Below are positions 22,337 to 33,534 of a stretch of 64,000 nucleotides of DNA, piece after piece. The DNA is from Gyromitra esculenta (taxonomy: Eukaryota > Ascomycota > Pezizomycetes > Pezizales > Discinaceae). The stretch is from assembly GCA_038503075.1 (NCBI GenBank), contig JBCAML010000013.1, positions 124,001 through 188,000 of the forward strand, given 5' to 3'. The position numbers and the translations under genes are program-made. The notes under the pieces are model-generated. The model made no database searches and was not told the DNA's origin. It was given only the letters and a program-made list of their open reading frames with translations. Numbering within the stretch: the first letter of the stretch is position 1; each line of letters starts with the position of its first letter.

Positions 22337-24301
22337 GAACTAGATAGGGTGGGGGGGTTTTGTTGATTTGCGTTTTGGGTTGTGATTTAGTTTTTGTTTG
22401 AGGCGGATGTTGAGTCATAAGCGATCACTCGCATTCGTGGTTTTTTTTTTTACTAGAAAAGCTATTGTGGAGGGGCGAATTGCTATAGATTATGTGATTG
22501 TCTTTGTTTAATTCTTGAACGTAGAACTGAATATACCACTGGTGTTATTTGGACTCTGAGTCTTGGTTTTGAAAGTAGTTGTGCGTTTAGCGCGGGCTGC
22601 TGGATCATAAAGGAAGGAATTTCAATGTGAGTCTAAGCTAGCGTGATGATTGGTTTTTTGGCCGTTAATCATGGCTTTGCTTAAAATATGATTATTCAAG
22701 GATTCGTACACTAATGTTTGTGGTCACTTTATTGCGTCCACCTCCGTAGTGTTATGCAGCTTCGACAACCTTTTTTAAATTTTTCTACCCTGAGGTGTTA
22801 GAGCGCCGCAGGTCTAGTTCTGTAAGAGCTGTCTATGACACGCGCAGCTTTACGGCCCTAGCAACTTAAGTTATGACACGGTAGTCAGGCTAGGAGCCAC
22901 AGTATTGTGGGGGTGCTGAGTCGTGTGTACTTCTAGCGCGGTAGAAGTCAAGTGTACATGTAGGGCCGTATTGTAGTAATGGGTATTTCCTCCCGTGTAA
23001 TTGATGTCATAGATCCTTATACATGTGTGACCTAGTATACATGTATTCATGTTCACGATATGTACATGTAGCTTATTACAGCCACCAGTTAGTTCCCTGC
23101 AGCCGTTTAGGAGCTAGGCGATGGCTGCATGATACCCTATATAATTGCAATGTACTAGTACTGTTATAGTTTACGTAAAACGGAATAAAGACCTGACTTT
23201 AGTTTAAGCGCGTAAACCGAGACATTGAATATATACTAGAGTATCCAGGGGGCAAAAATCGCTTGTAAATACTAGCGGTAATATAGAGTAGAGTACAGTT
23301 TTCTAGCGAGCTTACACGTGGCTGATAGTGTACATGGTCAAAATGCTTGCACACACGAACAACAAATAAGGCGGAGTAAAGCATGGACCTTAGTGGTAGT
23401 AGTATGTAATATTTATGCACGCTTGCTGCAGCAAAATCACAGTAGCGCAACCCTGAATCTAGGGTACTAGCGCAGCAGCACAGAGAATGCAGCGGACAAT
23501 AGTTACAGTAGCGTTTATTCTGCAGTTAGATTGCAGTAGTGGTGACAAGTTATTTAGTCAAGTGCGCTCTGCTTGGCATGGCGTTGTTCAGCAGATGTAT
23601 ACCTACATAGCTATTCTTTAAAATAGTACAGCAGGTGAGTAAATACTAGTGTCCAACAATTATATAACAGCAGTGTCAATTTACTTTATAAAGTATACTT
23701 CGTTTCCAATACTATTGTCTAACGATTGTATAGCCGTTCTACTAATTAAAAGTAAAGCAGCTGAGTAAGCGCCCCTGTCTTATAGTCAGATTAACTACAG
23801 ATGTGCAATTCTACTAAAATAGAAGCGTAATCTTCGCAATATAGTAATAATTTAGCTGTGGAACTATGCTCTCCCAAAACATAGCTATTTAGCAGCATTC
23901 TAACAATATTGTCTACTAGTGCGCATGGTCGCACTACAACAGCAATCAGGCTATATTATTATTAAAAAATGCGATACATTTAACAATACGCATTGATTCA
24001 TCTTCAAAAAAATGCCGCGTTAAAAAAAAAAATTCGGCAATTTTGCTGTATAACAACCGGAGCAGATCCACCCCCCTTTTTTGGCACTGTAGTTATTCTG
24101 ATATCTACCCAGGCCTAAAAAAACCATCTACCTACGGATATCGGCAGGGTCTGGCTTCAGACTGTTGTGTACGTGCCAGATTTACTAATGCTAGCTTGAC
24201 ATTTTGCCTTTGCGCAGTCCCTATTAAACCTATCTTCTCGATTTTATACATGGGATGGGTATCTGTCCACGGCTGACAGTTTAGACAGCACTCTATCTAC
24301 A
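22337..24301. other. AT-rich intergenic stretch with degenerate repeats
   Basis: No gene is seen. Three TACATGTA octamers (22955, 23038, 23063) lie in the first third. Between about 23420 and 23960 loosely repeated blocks can be read: GTCCAACAATTATATAAC, GTCTAACGATTGTATAGC, and AAGCAGCTGAGTAAGC resembling CAGCAGGTGAGTAAAT. These suggest an old, heavily mutated tandem or transposon sequence. Poly-A runs occur near 24005-24030. Confidence 0.5.
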
Positions 24302-25346
24302 CTACAATTCGCCTCTCCACGGGATCCCAGCCATAGCCCCCCTTTTCCTTACCTTCCGTCCCGCCGCTTTCCCCGCCCACTCCACCGCAGCCTTGACGCT
24401 CTTCCCCTCAACTATCGCCACCGCAAACGCGCCCACAAACGTATCGCCCGCGCCCGTGGTATCAACCACGTCTTTCGCCTCCAGCACCTCGGGCTTCAGC
24501 CACTCCCCTCGGCCATCGCTCGTCCTGTAGTACCCGCCCTTTGCGCCAAGCGTGACAATAACGCTCTCCTTGACGCCGCGCGCCAGGAAAACGGTTGCGG
24601 CCGCCTCCACATCCAGCTCGTCGACCTCTTCCCCGGCCAGCAGTGCGGCCTCGGTCTCGTTCACGACCAGGTGCGTCATTTTGGGGTAGAAGTTGACGGG
24701 GATGGGGACGGCGGGTGCGGGATTGAATACGGACGGGATACCGGCCTCGTCGGCGAGCGAGAGCAGGTGGAGAGCGGTCTGGAGCGGGATTTCAAGCTGC
24801 ATGAGGAGTAGGGATGTTGTTGGGGCGGAAGCGGAGGTGGCGGTGAAGTAGGACTGCGGGAATAGGTCTTTGGTGACTTGGCCGTTGGCGCCTGGAGTAA
24901 TGAGGATACGGTTTTCGGCGGTGTCTTCGTCGACCTGTATATGTATATATTATTACTATAATGCCCCCCCCCCTCCTTCCCTCCTCCGGGGCGTGGTTCT
25001 GGAGGGATTGTGTACTAACTATGATGACTGCAACACCGGTCTGAACACCTTCTCGCACTGCCACATCCTCGACATCAACGCCATCACGCTGCAGCGCCGC
25101 CTTCAGCGCACTGCCGAATTCATCGGCGCCCACTGCGCCAACCATCTTCACTGTGATGTCGGACGGCGCACCCGCACACTCGCGCGACAGTCTACAAGCC
25201 GCGACAGCCTGGTTTGCGCCTTTCCCGCCCGGCGCAGTCGCGAATGACTTTGCCGTCAGTGTTTCGCCGGGATGCGGCAGGCGCCGGGTCACGGTTACCA
25301 GGTCCGTGTTGAGCGAGCCGATTACGGTTATTGTTTTGGGGGGCAT
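24302..25346 (-). CDS. RBK1: Ribokinase (PfkB family)
   Basis: Two exons, 25346-25020 and 24934-24302, encode 319 aa. The 85-nt intron has donor GTTAGT and acceptor ATACAG in phase 0. The enzyme phosphorylates D-ribose to ribose-5-phosphate in the cytosol, feeding the pentose phosphate and nucleotide pathways. Both PfkB signatures are present: the N-terminal glycine-rich substrate motif APGGKGANQA (residues 38-47) and the C-terminal DTTGAGDTF (267-275), whose last Asp (273) is the catalytic base. NETEA near 201 is the phosphate/Mg-associated NxxE region. Length and the IPWRGEL-like end match fungal ribokinases, so the gene appears intact. It lies downstream of the SRA gene on the same strand, with a 548-bp gap. 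Confidence 0.96.
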
Positions 25347-25894
25347 TTTTGGATTAAACTGGACTGGATAGGATTGAAATCTGCTGGAGGGATTAGTATG
25401 CGAGGACGGAGTGCGCTGAATAGAGGGAATTGGTCGGGGAGAAGGATAAAGTGGGGTTTGGCTGTTGATGTCGTCTGACGTAGGGAAGGGAGTGCGGCGT
25501 TTGCCGATGCAGGGACCAGCCCAGACCCTAACCCTGGACTGCTCGAATGACGGATGGATGCTGTTTTTGGCAGTTGATGTTGCCCAACGGCTGCCCGACT
25601 ATTCTGATCTCGCACTGGTTGGAGCTCTCACTGTAAATAACGTTAACCTGCTTCACGGATTGCCAGTTCTGCGGGCGTTCGAGGCAGAGCCCTTCATCCA
25701 AAGTGAAGCTGTGAGCACACGAGGACACCGATGCTTGTGGACTCTCGCGATTGCTCAACCCTCTTAGAAGAACCCTGAGATTTTGATATTAAAAAAAGAC
25801 AACCAACTAACTACCGCTATCGAGATTCAAAAACCAAAAACGATGCCCACGCCATATAATTCACCCAATTATGTATTTCCCCTCACCCGCCAGC
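25347..25894. other. Ribokinase upstream region
   Basis: A 548-bp gap between the 3' end of the SRA-domain gene and the ribokinase start, both on the minus strand. No feature stands out beyond short mixed-frame ORFs. Confidence 0.6.
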
Positions 25895-26979
25895 CTAGTA
25901 CTTACTCATCATCCTGGCATACTCCCTCCTCTCCGCCGTGTTCGGTCGTGTCTGGTCGATGGGCGCCTGATCGCCTTGCCTCTTGAGTGTAAATCGCCAG
26001 TAGCGAAGCCCCTCGTCTGTTGTCTGTTGGCTATACGTGAGAACATCGTATAGTCCGTCATAACGCATGCCTACCCTAGGTGCATAGGTCGAGCTGCACT
26101 TTGACGCCCGGAAAACTCTCACCGGCTTTCGCCTCTGGCTTGACATCATCAAACTCTTGCTCGCATTCGTCATCACAGCTTCCTCGCCCCGGTCAGCAGG
26201 GTCCGCCGTACCGCGGGAGCCTGAATAGTAAACGGTATCGCCAAAGTCACTATCGGAATCTTCGTAGGAACCGGAAATGACGACGCTGTAGGCACCATCC
26301 GCGCGACCATGGATCCCCCCCATCCGGGACCCGTGTGCGCCGTCGCGAAGAGCGCATATCTGGAAGGGCCACCAGCTGTTTTCGATTAGCATCGAGGGTC
26401 CCATTTCTTATATTGGGAGGGGGAGGGTGATACTTACTCTCCAACCCTCAGCCCGTTTGCGCCCACTACAGCAGCATTTTTCCGAGGATAGTTCGGGTCG
26501 AGCGTGTAGGTTCTTCCGCCAGCCGCCCCCCTTGTGATAAGGATTCCTTCCATCAAGTTGCTTCTACCTACCACTCCATCAACAACTTCTTCCTCGCTCT
26601 CTTCATCACTCGAGAACTCTTCATCGGCCTTACTGAGTACAGGGCCCGGCGAAAAATCGCCTCGCTCCCATCGGTCGTACAGCGTAGTTGCTATCTCAGC
26701 AATCCCGTTGTACAGGTCTTCTTTTCTCAGATGACTGACAGCTATCCCGACTTTAGATTCTTTGTAGTGAATCCCCTCGTCGTCGAATTTATGGTACGCG
26801 GCCATCTCGAGGAGCCGCCGGAGATTAGTGTAGTCAGTAGTGGTCAGAGCTATTGCGCCGTCAGCCTTGACTTTTTTTTCAACATTCGTAATCATCTGCC
26901 GAATGTAGAGAAGCCTTATAAACCATGGGTCTTTCTTCAGTTCTGGTTTCGTTAGCATTCGGAGCTCTCTCTCTCTCAT
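25895..26979 (-). CDS. YDG/SRA-domain protein
   Basis: Exons 26979-26438 and 26375-25895 encode 340 aa. The 62-nt intron has donor GTAAGT, branch GCTAATC and acceptor AACAG. A closer AG at 26407 would also keep frame, but it makes a 31-nt intron and adds residues that break the conserved VGDWWPF block. The N-terminal 130 residues are helical and charged with an acidic patch EEFSSDEESEEE. The SRA domain spans about 135-335: NGLRVGDWWPFQICALRDG, GIHG (202-205), GAYSVVISGSYEDSDSDFGD, VYYSGSRG, PVRVFRA and the signature YDG (286-288) within MRYDGLYDV. In animals and plants SRA domains flip and bind 5-methylcytosine. Fungal members lack the RING and PHD parts of UHRF1, and their role is poorly known. 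Likely nuclear. Confidence 0.9.
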
Positions 26980-29265
26980 TCCGAAAATATATATTCAGCG
27001 GGGGGGCTACAAACCGGGCGACACCATGGTCAGTACCGCGGTAGAAGTTGGATGGAAAATTGATCTATTCCTCGAATACTTTTATTTTGGCAGCGGACAG
27101 CGAAGTAGCAACAACAGCTCGATGCGACCGTTGATGGCTGCGATTACTACGGTGGGATAAGTAAGGTGTGGCTCGCTGCCCTACAACTTCGTGCAATTAC
27201 CCGGCCGGCGATCTGTGTGTGTGTGCCAAGACTCACTATGCAGGTTTCCGGAATGCTTGAGAAAAGTAGAGAAGGAGGGATGGGGAGAGGAGAGGGGAAA
27301 TCCAGAGACTTTATACCCCTCAGATTCCTCAATTGCTCATGCTTTGAGGTCTTGTGATAGCTCCAGAGTGGGCCTAGCAGGAAATTATGAGTCATTTTTG
27401 GACCAGCACACCAGATTGATCAGCAGTCTCAATCACTGACAGCAGAAAAATGGGATGCAACCAAATCTCAGATCAATCACATCCTGACACTGCTAAAGTG
27501 ACATCATAACTGGGTCAGATTGTAATTTCATTCCTCATTTTTCATTCCTCATTTTTTCTGATGAGTCTCTTTTACCTGCACTGGCCAGTATCAGGAAAAC
27601 TCCCTGCATGCAAGCATATATTCCACCAATAGGATGCTTCAGATTAGGGTCATTCACACGAACAGCCAGATTGGGCTAGAGGGATCTATGCCTCTACCAG
27701 CCAATGTCCAGGGTGTCGTTTTTGAAATATTATTTGGGTTTTTGACGGCATCATCAAATCTCACTCGACATTTCTGGTACACTAAAACACCAGAATAGCA
27801 GGTTTTGTGGACAGTGCTCTGAATAGTGGAGGAAAAACTGTAATTATCGATGGTCTATAGAGACTAATACGGCCAACACGCTGGGATGACAGTTACGTCA
27901 AAGCACGGGCACTTCCGCGGTCTCTAAGCCTATTACAAAGAAAATATTTGCCATCGGCATATCTCAGCTGTATTATTTACAGTGAGTATGGCAGCGGGCA
28001 CAACCGATGGCAATAAACAATGTGGAACGCTGGTAACTCAAGTTGCCACCATCGAGTGATCAACCGTGATGGTGGGTGGTACGTTCCACATTCTGCAATC
28101 ACACACTTGTGCTGTGTCGTGCATATCCGGCGGAAAATTGTCGCTAAATAACCCCACAGTCCTTGACTCCTAGCCACAGATGTCTACAAGCGACAGTGTA
28201 CCTAGTACGCGGTAGATGTCCAACTACCTGCCCCCTCGCAGCTATCAAAGGCGGCTTGTTTGGAATACCGAGAAGTACCTCCCGTAGCAGTACATACAGC
28301 CAGAGCCGAGACCACGACGGCCATCGCTTTTGTATTCTATTACTGGAAACAGTGCACAGTTGGCTTTTAGCGTAAGCGCTGAATCAAAGAATATGCGTGT
28401 TTGCGGCAAAGCAGGAACACCGGCTGCGGGGCCTGCCGCTTAGAGTTACGGGGGTGCAGTCGATCGGAGAGCCTCGAGATCTCTACCACGAGAGATACAA
28501 TTCCAAGAACAAGTCTGAGGCCTTCGGGAGAAAAATAGTGCGAGCAAAGCTGCGAAAATGCACGATTGGGGCCAGGCATTACAGCATGACAGCATTGACT
28601 TCTTCAATTAGAGATTTTGGGAACACGGCGATGGCCAATCGTGGCCTTTCCCGCTTAGCAGGTTTATGGTGTTAGATTCGCCACAGGAGGCACAGCATCT
28701 TCTGTTGGACAAAAAGCAGCCACCCCCTACTCGACGAAACAAGATATTTGGTGGGCGGAGGCGGGGTGTCTAGGAATTGGGGTTTCATCGACGTTCAATA
28801 TTGACCGGGACGCTCTTATAAATCCCTTGTTCGGCTCTACCGAGCGGGCGGAAGCAGTGCATAGCTGCAAGGCACGCCGATCTGTTCTTAAACGCGGAAG
28901 TATAATTACTTTTTAATGCTCAGACGCGGCTATTTACGTCCCATGGCCCCAACCCACTTAGCGGTTAACGGTATCTGGGCGTGATAAGTAAGCACCTCTC
29001 ACTCAATCGCAAAATTAGATATATGACAGGTAAATGCCCCAGATTCAACCTCTATCTCTCAACTATATTTCTCAGTATACTTTTGGATATTTCTCAGTGT
29101 AATTTTTGGTCTGCTGGCAGGACCTTTGTCTTTCGAGAACTTATTTTTTTTTTTTTAAATTTCATTTGTGTTTTCTGCAAATATTCCTTAATACTAGTGC
29201 TAAAATGTCATCAATATCGGCATCGCTAGTTACTGGTATGGTGTTCTTGCTCTGCACGGGTTTAG
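26980..29265. other. Intergenic region
   Basis: No gene is supported. There are short inverted repeats around 27947-28090: TTGCCATCGG against CCGATGGCAA, and AATGTGGAACG against CGTTCCACATT. They look like remnants of a small inverted-repeat element without clear ends. A T-rich run at 29143-29157 lies in the upstream region of the first Smr gene. Confidence 0.5.
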
Positions 29266-30523
29266 TATCTTCAACGCTGACAATTTGCGTGAAGCCAGCG
29301 GAACCTCCATCTCTTCCAGATCCCGATCTACTTGCTGCAAAAAACAACGCCAAATAGAATACGAACGCCTGCGCTCGCGTTTGTCCCTCCCTCCCTCCCT
29401 CCCTAGCCTATCTTGTTTTTCCAGCTGCTGATACTAATCTGCTCTATATATAGTCGCCTATAATGAAAGTCTGAAGCGCGACGACTGTTACAAGCGCTCT
29501 CGCAAAGCGCGCCAATCCGGAAACAGCGAGCTTGCCAAACAGCTCTCCGGACAGTGCGAGCAGCACGAACGAATGACGAAGAGATATAGCAAGCAGGCGC
29601 GAGACTTCATCTTCCACTCACACAACCCGCCTCACAAAATCCTGAAATTTATAGATCTGCATGGGCTACACGTGCACGAAGCCGAAAGACTGCTTCTGAG
29701 ACGGATGAACGAAGTAAAATATGAGGGGAAAGAGAAATTGTCTGTTATTGCTGGGAAAGGAAAGCATTCGCGCAGCGGGGCAAAAATAAGGCCAGCTATC
29801 GAGAGGATGTGTCAACTCCGTGGCCTCAAGTACCGGATCGATTCTAAGAACGAGTGGAAGATTGTGATCTCGTTAGAAGACTATGAACCTGAGGATGCGA
29901 TGGATACATCCGATAGCACGGATGATTCAGAGTGTGAAGAGGAGGAGGAGGAGGAGGAGGAAGAGAGAGAAGACGGCATGCTTATGCTCAGCGCTCCGGC
30001 TCCTTCAGCTAAGGCTCCTATCCATATTGTACTACAGCTTTCCCAAACGCCTCCTCCCACCCGACCACTACCCCCAGTTCCCACTTCAGTTCCGTACCTT
30101 TCTCGAGGCCGCACGAACTATTCAAGTCACCCTTCTCTCCCATCATCACCCCCTCCTTACTCAGCAATATCCCTTTTCCCCCCACCATCCCCTCGAGCCA
30201 TCCCTCCTCGATTTCTTCCGCCGCCGCTGCCCCCTCCCCAACGTGCGTCTCTGCACCACAAAGACACTTCAGAACCCCCTCGTCCACTTCAATCGATCCC
30301 TTCACATGATCGCCAACGCCACACGAATCTCCCCCCTCTGCTCATCCCGTCGAATCATTCTCCGGTTATCCGCCAATACAGTTATGACCCAGAAAAGGCT
30401 GGCTATCCGTCTGAAGGAAAGAGGGAAGGCTTTTGGGGAAGGCTCTCTGGACGCATTTCGGTTTTCTTTTCCGCGATAATAGGTTTTTTCGTGTCGATTC
30501 GGATAATATATGGGAAGGCTTAG
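29266..30523 (+). CDS. DUF1771-Smr protein, C-terminal anchor; 5' end unresolved
   Basis: The supported coding part is about 29266-29378 joined to 29454-30523 (intron 75 nt, donor GTTTGT, branch ACTAATC, acceptor ATATAG). A DUF1771 helical region (IEYERLRS, then YKRSRKARQSGNSELAKQLS) precedes an Smr domain (IDLHGLHVHEAERLLL, VIAGKGKHSRSG). Smr domains are nucleases or nucleic-acid binders related to the MutS2 C-terminus. After it come a poly-Glu run (GAGGAG microsatellite at 29939-29967), a Pro-rich stretch and a C-terminal hydrophobic segment RISVFFSAIIGFFVSIRIIY, suggesting a tail anchor. The first coding block has no in-frame ATG after the TAA at 29201; the ATG at 29205 is in another frame and runs into TAG at 29355. 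So the 5' end is missing, frame-shifted or in an unseen exon. Paralogue of the gene at 31781. Confidence 0.82.
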
Positions 30524-31780
30524 TCGTGTGGTTTGGTATATATATAATTGATGGTGGTAGGGAGTTAGATTGTTTTTCTAATTGCGTGGGGAGGAGGGGG
30601 GGGCTTTGGATTATATGGGAGTTTATTGGTGTGGTTTTTTTCTTTTTCTTTTTGGGTTTGTGCACCCTGGTTTACAAGGGTATCTAGCTATAGGGTGATT
30701 GGTTAATGATGTTGTATGATTGAAATGAGGAAAGCTAAATGTAATATTACTAGACGAAACTATTGTTCTATGGTCTAGGGTTCCGCTCGTAAAATATAAA
30801 TACATGTATCCATAATAACACATCCACAATATTCGCTATATAGATTTCTCGAAGAGGATTAGGCTCGTTCCCATCCCTACTGCCTATGGCTGCTACGCAC
30901 CGTAGGTAGCAAGCTGCGCAGTGGGGCTGGGCACGAGACTAGAAGAGGATGCTTGTTTCTAAGTAGGTTGTTAGCGCTGAGTTACGCGGTTGCAGCGCTA
31001 GCTCGTCCCATGTTTTTAACAATAGAGACTTTGCGCTTGTGAGCCAGCCCCGGTTTTTGACCAACCGGAAGCTGATCAGCACCAGTTAAATTGCTGGGAA
31101 TCGGAGCTGGATCTATTTCCGCAAAGTCTCTAATGTCGAAACTGATTTCGTGCATGTGCCTGTGTTGCAAGAGGGGTGTACCTCCCTTCTCCATAAAGCA
31201 CCACCGAGACTCAAATCTGAACATACTCTAGACAGCTGTTATGATAATCTCGTGCAAAGCTTGAGCCACTTCGCCGCCATCACTTGTGCTTTTTGGGGGC
31301 TTTTCAGTGAGACTTATCTCACGATGGTGCTCTTGTCCTCCGCAGAAGCATTTGACTTTGGTTTATTTGGTAGTAATAGAATTCCAAGAATCTAGTTGCA
31401 GAGCATATATAATAGTTCCTCTTCCTTCCACCCTAATTTTCCAAATGCCCAAGCTAAGCACCTATGTAGAAACGATGTTTCTACATTAGCCAGCCTCCCC
31501 CACACTACCTATGCTACGGTGGCATGGCGCAATTTTATTGTCATCACATTTCAGTATCTCAAACCCACAAGTGTCCAAATGTGGGGGCGGGAGTAAGGGT
31601 AGCTGCGTCTAAGGGGCGACTGTTTCAGCTTCCCACGCATCCGGGGCGTGGAGTGGCCATCATACTCGGCCCATTTAAACTTGGCTACGTGTATATATGT
31701 ATATTATCTGGCGTTTGTCCGTCCTGTAGCTTACAGTTTCGCTAAGACTGGTAAGATAGTCGTCTTTTTTCCCAGTAAAC
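30524..31780. other. Gap between tandem Smr genes
   Basis: Contains the 3' flank of the first Smr gene, one TACATGTA octamer (30801), and an 80-codon minus-strand frame (30982-31224). That frame has protein-like composition (HEISFDIRDFAEIDPAPIP) but I do not recognise it and would not call it a gene. Confidence 0.5.
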
Positions 31781-33375
31781 ATGTTAAAACTAGGTAACTT
31801 TCCTGCTCGCGCGCTGGTTGGGCAGTTAGTTGCTGATACTCTACGTGTAGACGGTTCTCCCAGGGAGCAGATCGAGAAAGAGTATGTCCGTCTACGCTCG
31901 CGTTTTTTTCCCCCCCCTTTTACTCTAGACTATCGTCTGCAGCTGCTAATCGTCGTGCTTTTTTTTTTTTTAATATAGTCGCCTTCAAGGAAGGCTCAAA
32001 GGGCAGCAATTGCATCGAACGCTCCCGCAAAGCCCGTCGATCCAACGACCGCATCCTTCCAAGGCGACTCGCTGAGAAGAGCAAAAAACACGAGAAGAAA
32101 AAGAAAAGATATAACCGTCTGGCCCGAGACTTCATATTCAAGTCCCACAACCCGCGACAGCAATTAAACGTGATTGATCTCCACGGGCTATATGTGAGCG
32201 AAGTCGAGAAATTGCTCCTGCGGAGCATGAGCAAAGCCAAAGCTCGAGGGGAGGAACGGATGATCGTTATTGTGGGCAGAGGGAACCACTCGGTCGACGG
32301 AGTGCCGAAGATAAAGCCGGCCGTTGAGAAGATCTGTGATGACCGTGGGCTGAAGTGCATCAAGGATAAGAATAAAGGGAAAATTGTGGTGCTGCTAGAA
32401 GACTATGAGCCCGAGGATATATCAGACTCGTCTGACAGTGATGCTGGTACTGACTCTATGGATGAAGATTCGGATGGGGAGGCAGATAAGATGCCTAATC
32501 TTGTTCCCATTGTGGCCAGCGATGCCTATCAGTTCTCTCGAGGTCCGAGTTATTCGAGTGTTGAGGACGATACAGCCCCGAATATCACGCAGAGCTATGC
32601 AGAGCTTCTGCTATCTCTTCGTGGTGCTCCCCATCAGCTCTCTACACGGGCTGCCAAACCTCGCACGTCCCCTTCGAAGCATTCACGTACTACCCAGCCA
32701 CTGCCTCAACGGCTATCTCAGACCTCTTCTCTCGCCCACCAGCTCCCCGCTCCGAATACTTCTCGGAGCCAAATAAAAACCCCATCGCTTCTGCGTCCCA
32801 CACCTACCCAACTATATAGCCACACGGTCCAAAGCCGCACCACATCCCCTTCAGCACCCCCACCACCACCTCTCCAAAACGACAAACCCCCCTTATCACG
32901 TATTATCTACCCACTTTCAAATCACGCTCAACAACCACTCCCCTCCCAAGCCCGTCGACCCCCTTCTCCTCCTCTTCCTCCATTCCCAAGTGCTTGGGCC
33001 CACCCAACCCGCACAACAGCCCCCCCAACACACCTCCATCTCACGCAAACCCAGCTCTCCGTCGGCGCTACCCAAAGCCCTTGGTTATTGGTAACACCTC
33101 CACCTACCACCATCCGCCCACTCCCACAACACTCCCAGACTTCTTCTTCATCCCAAACACGCCCACCAGCTGCACCACCACCACCTCGTGGCGCCCCCCC
33201 GATCCGGCCTCAGGTTTATAATTACCGCCAGTACGATTATGGCCACGGTGGTGATGGGCGCGTGGAGTCGAGAGACCAATTCACTTGTATTCATTGCCTG
33301 GGTCTTTCGGTGATTTCTTTGTTTATTACTGTAGTTGTATTGTCGTTTTATTTTATTTACCGGTCCGGTTATTAA
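31781..33375 (+). CDS. DUF1771-Smr protein, C-terminal membrane anchor
   Basis: Exons 31781-31901 and 31979-33375 encode 505 aa. The 77-nt intron (donor GTTTTT, branch GCTAATC, long T tract, ATATAG) sits at exactly the same place and phase as in the upstream paralogue. Order: N-terminal segment ending REQIEKEYVRLRS, DUF1771 (FKEGSKGSNCIERSRKARR), Smr (VIDLHGLYVSEVEKLLL, VIVGRGNHSVDG), the shared LEDYEPEDISDSS acidic linker, a long Pro/Ser/Thr-rich stretch, then Cys-containing FTCIHC and a hydrophobic C-terminal segment SVISLFITVVVLSFYFIY. The layout suggests a cytosolic nucleic-acid-acting head tethered to a membrane by its tail. It converges on the lipid-kinase gene with only 159 bp between stops. 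Start ATG 31781 is the first in frame. Confidence 0.88.
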
Positions 33376-33534
33376 CTAGTTATTTGAGGAATTGGATGGG
33401 CTATTTATATATGTATTTAGGGATATATATATATATTGGTCAATACGCAAACCATTATTAACCCTGACCTACCTATTCTCAAACGAAATAATAATAATAA
33501 TAATAACCATAAAACCAGTTATCCCACCATCCAT

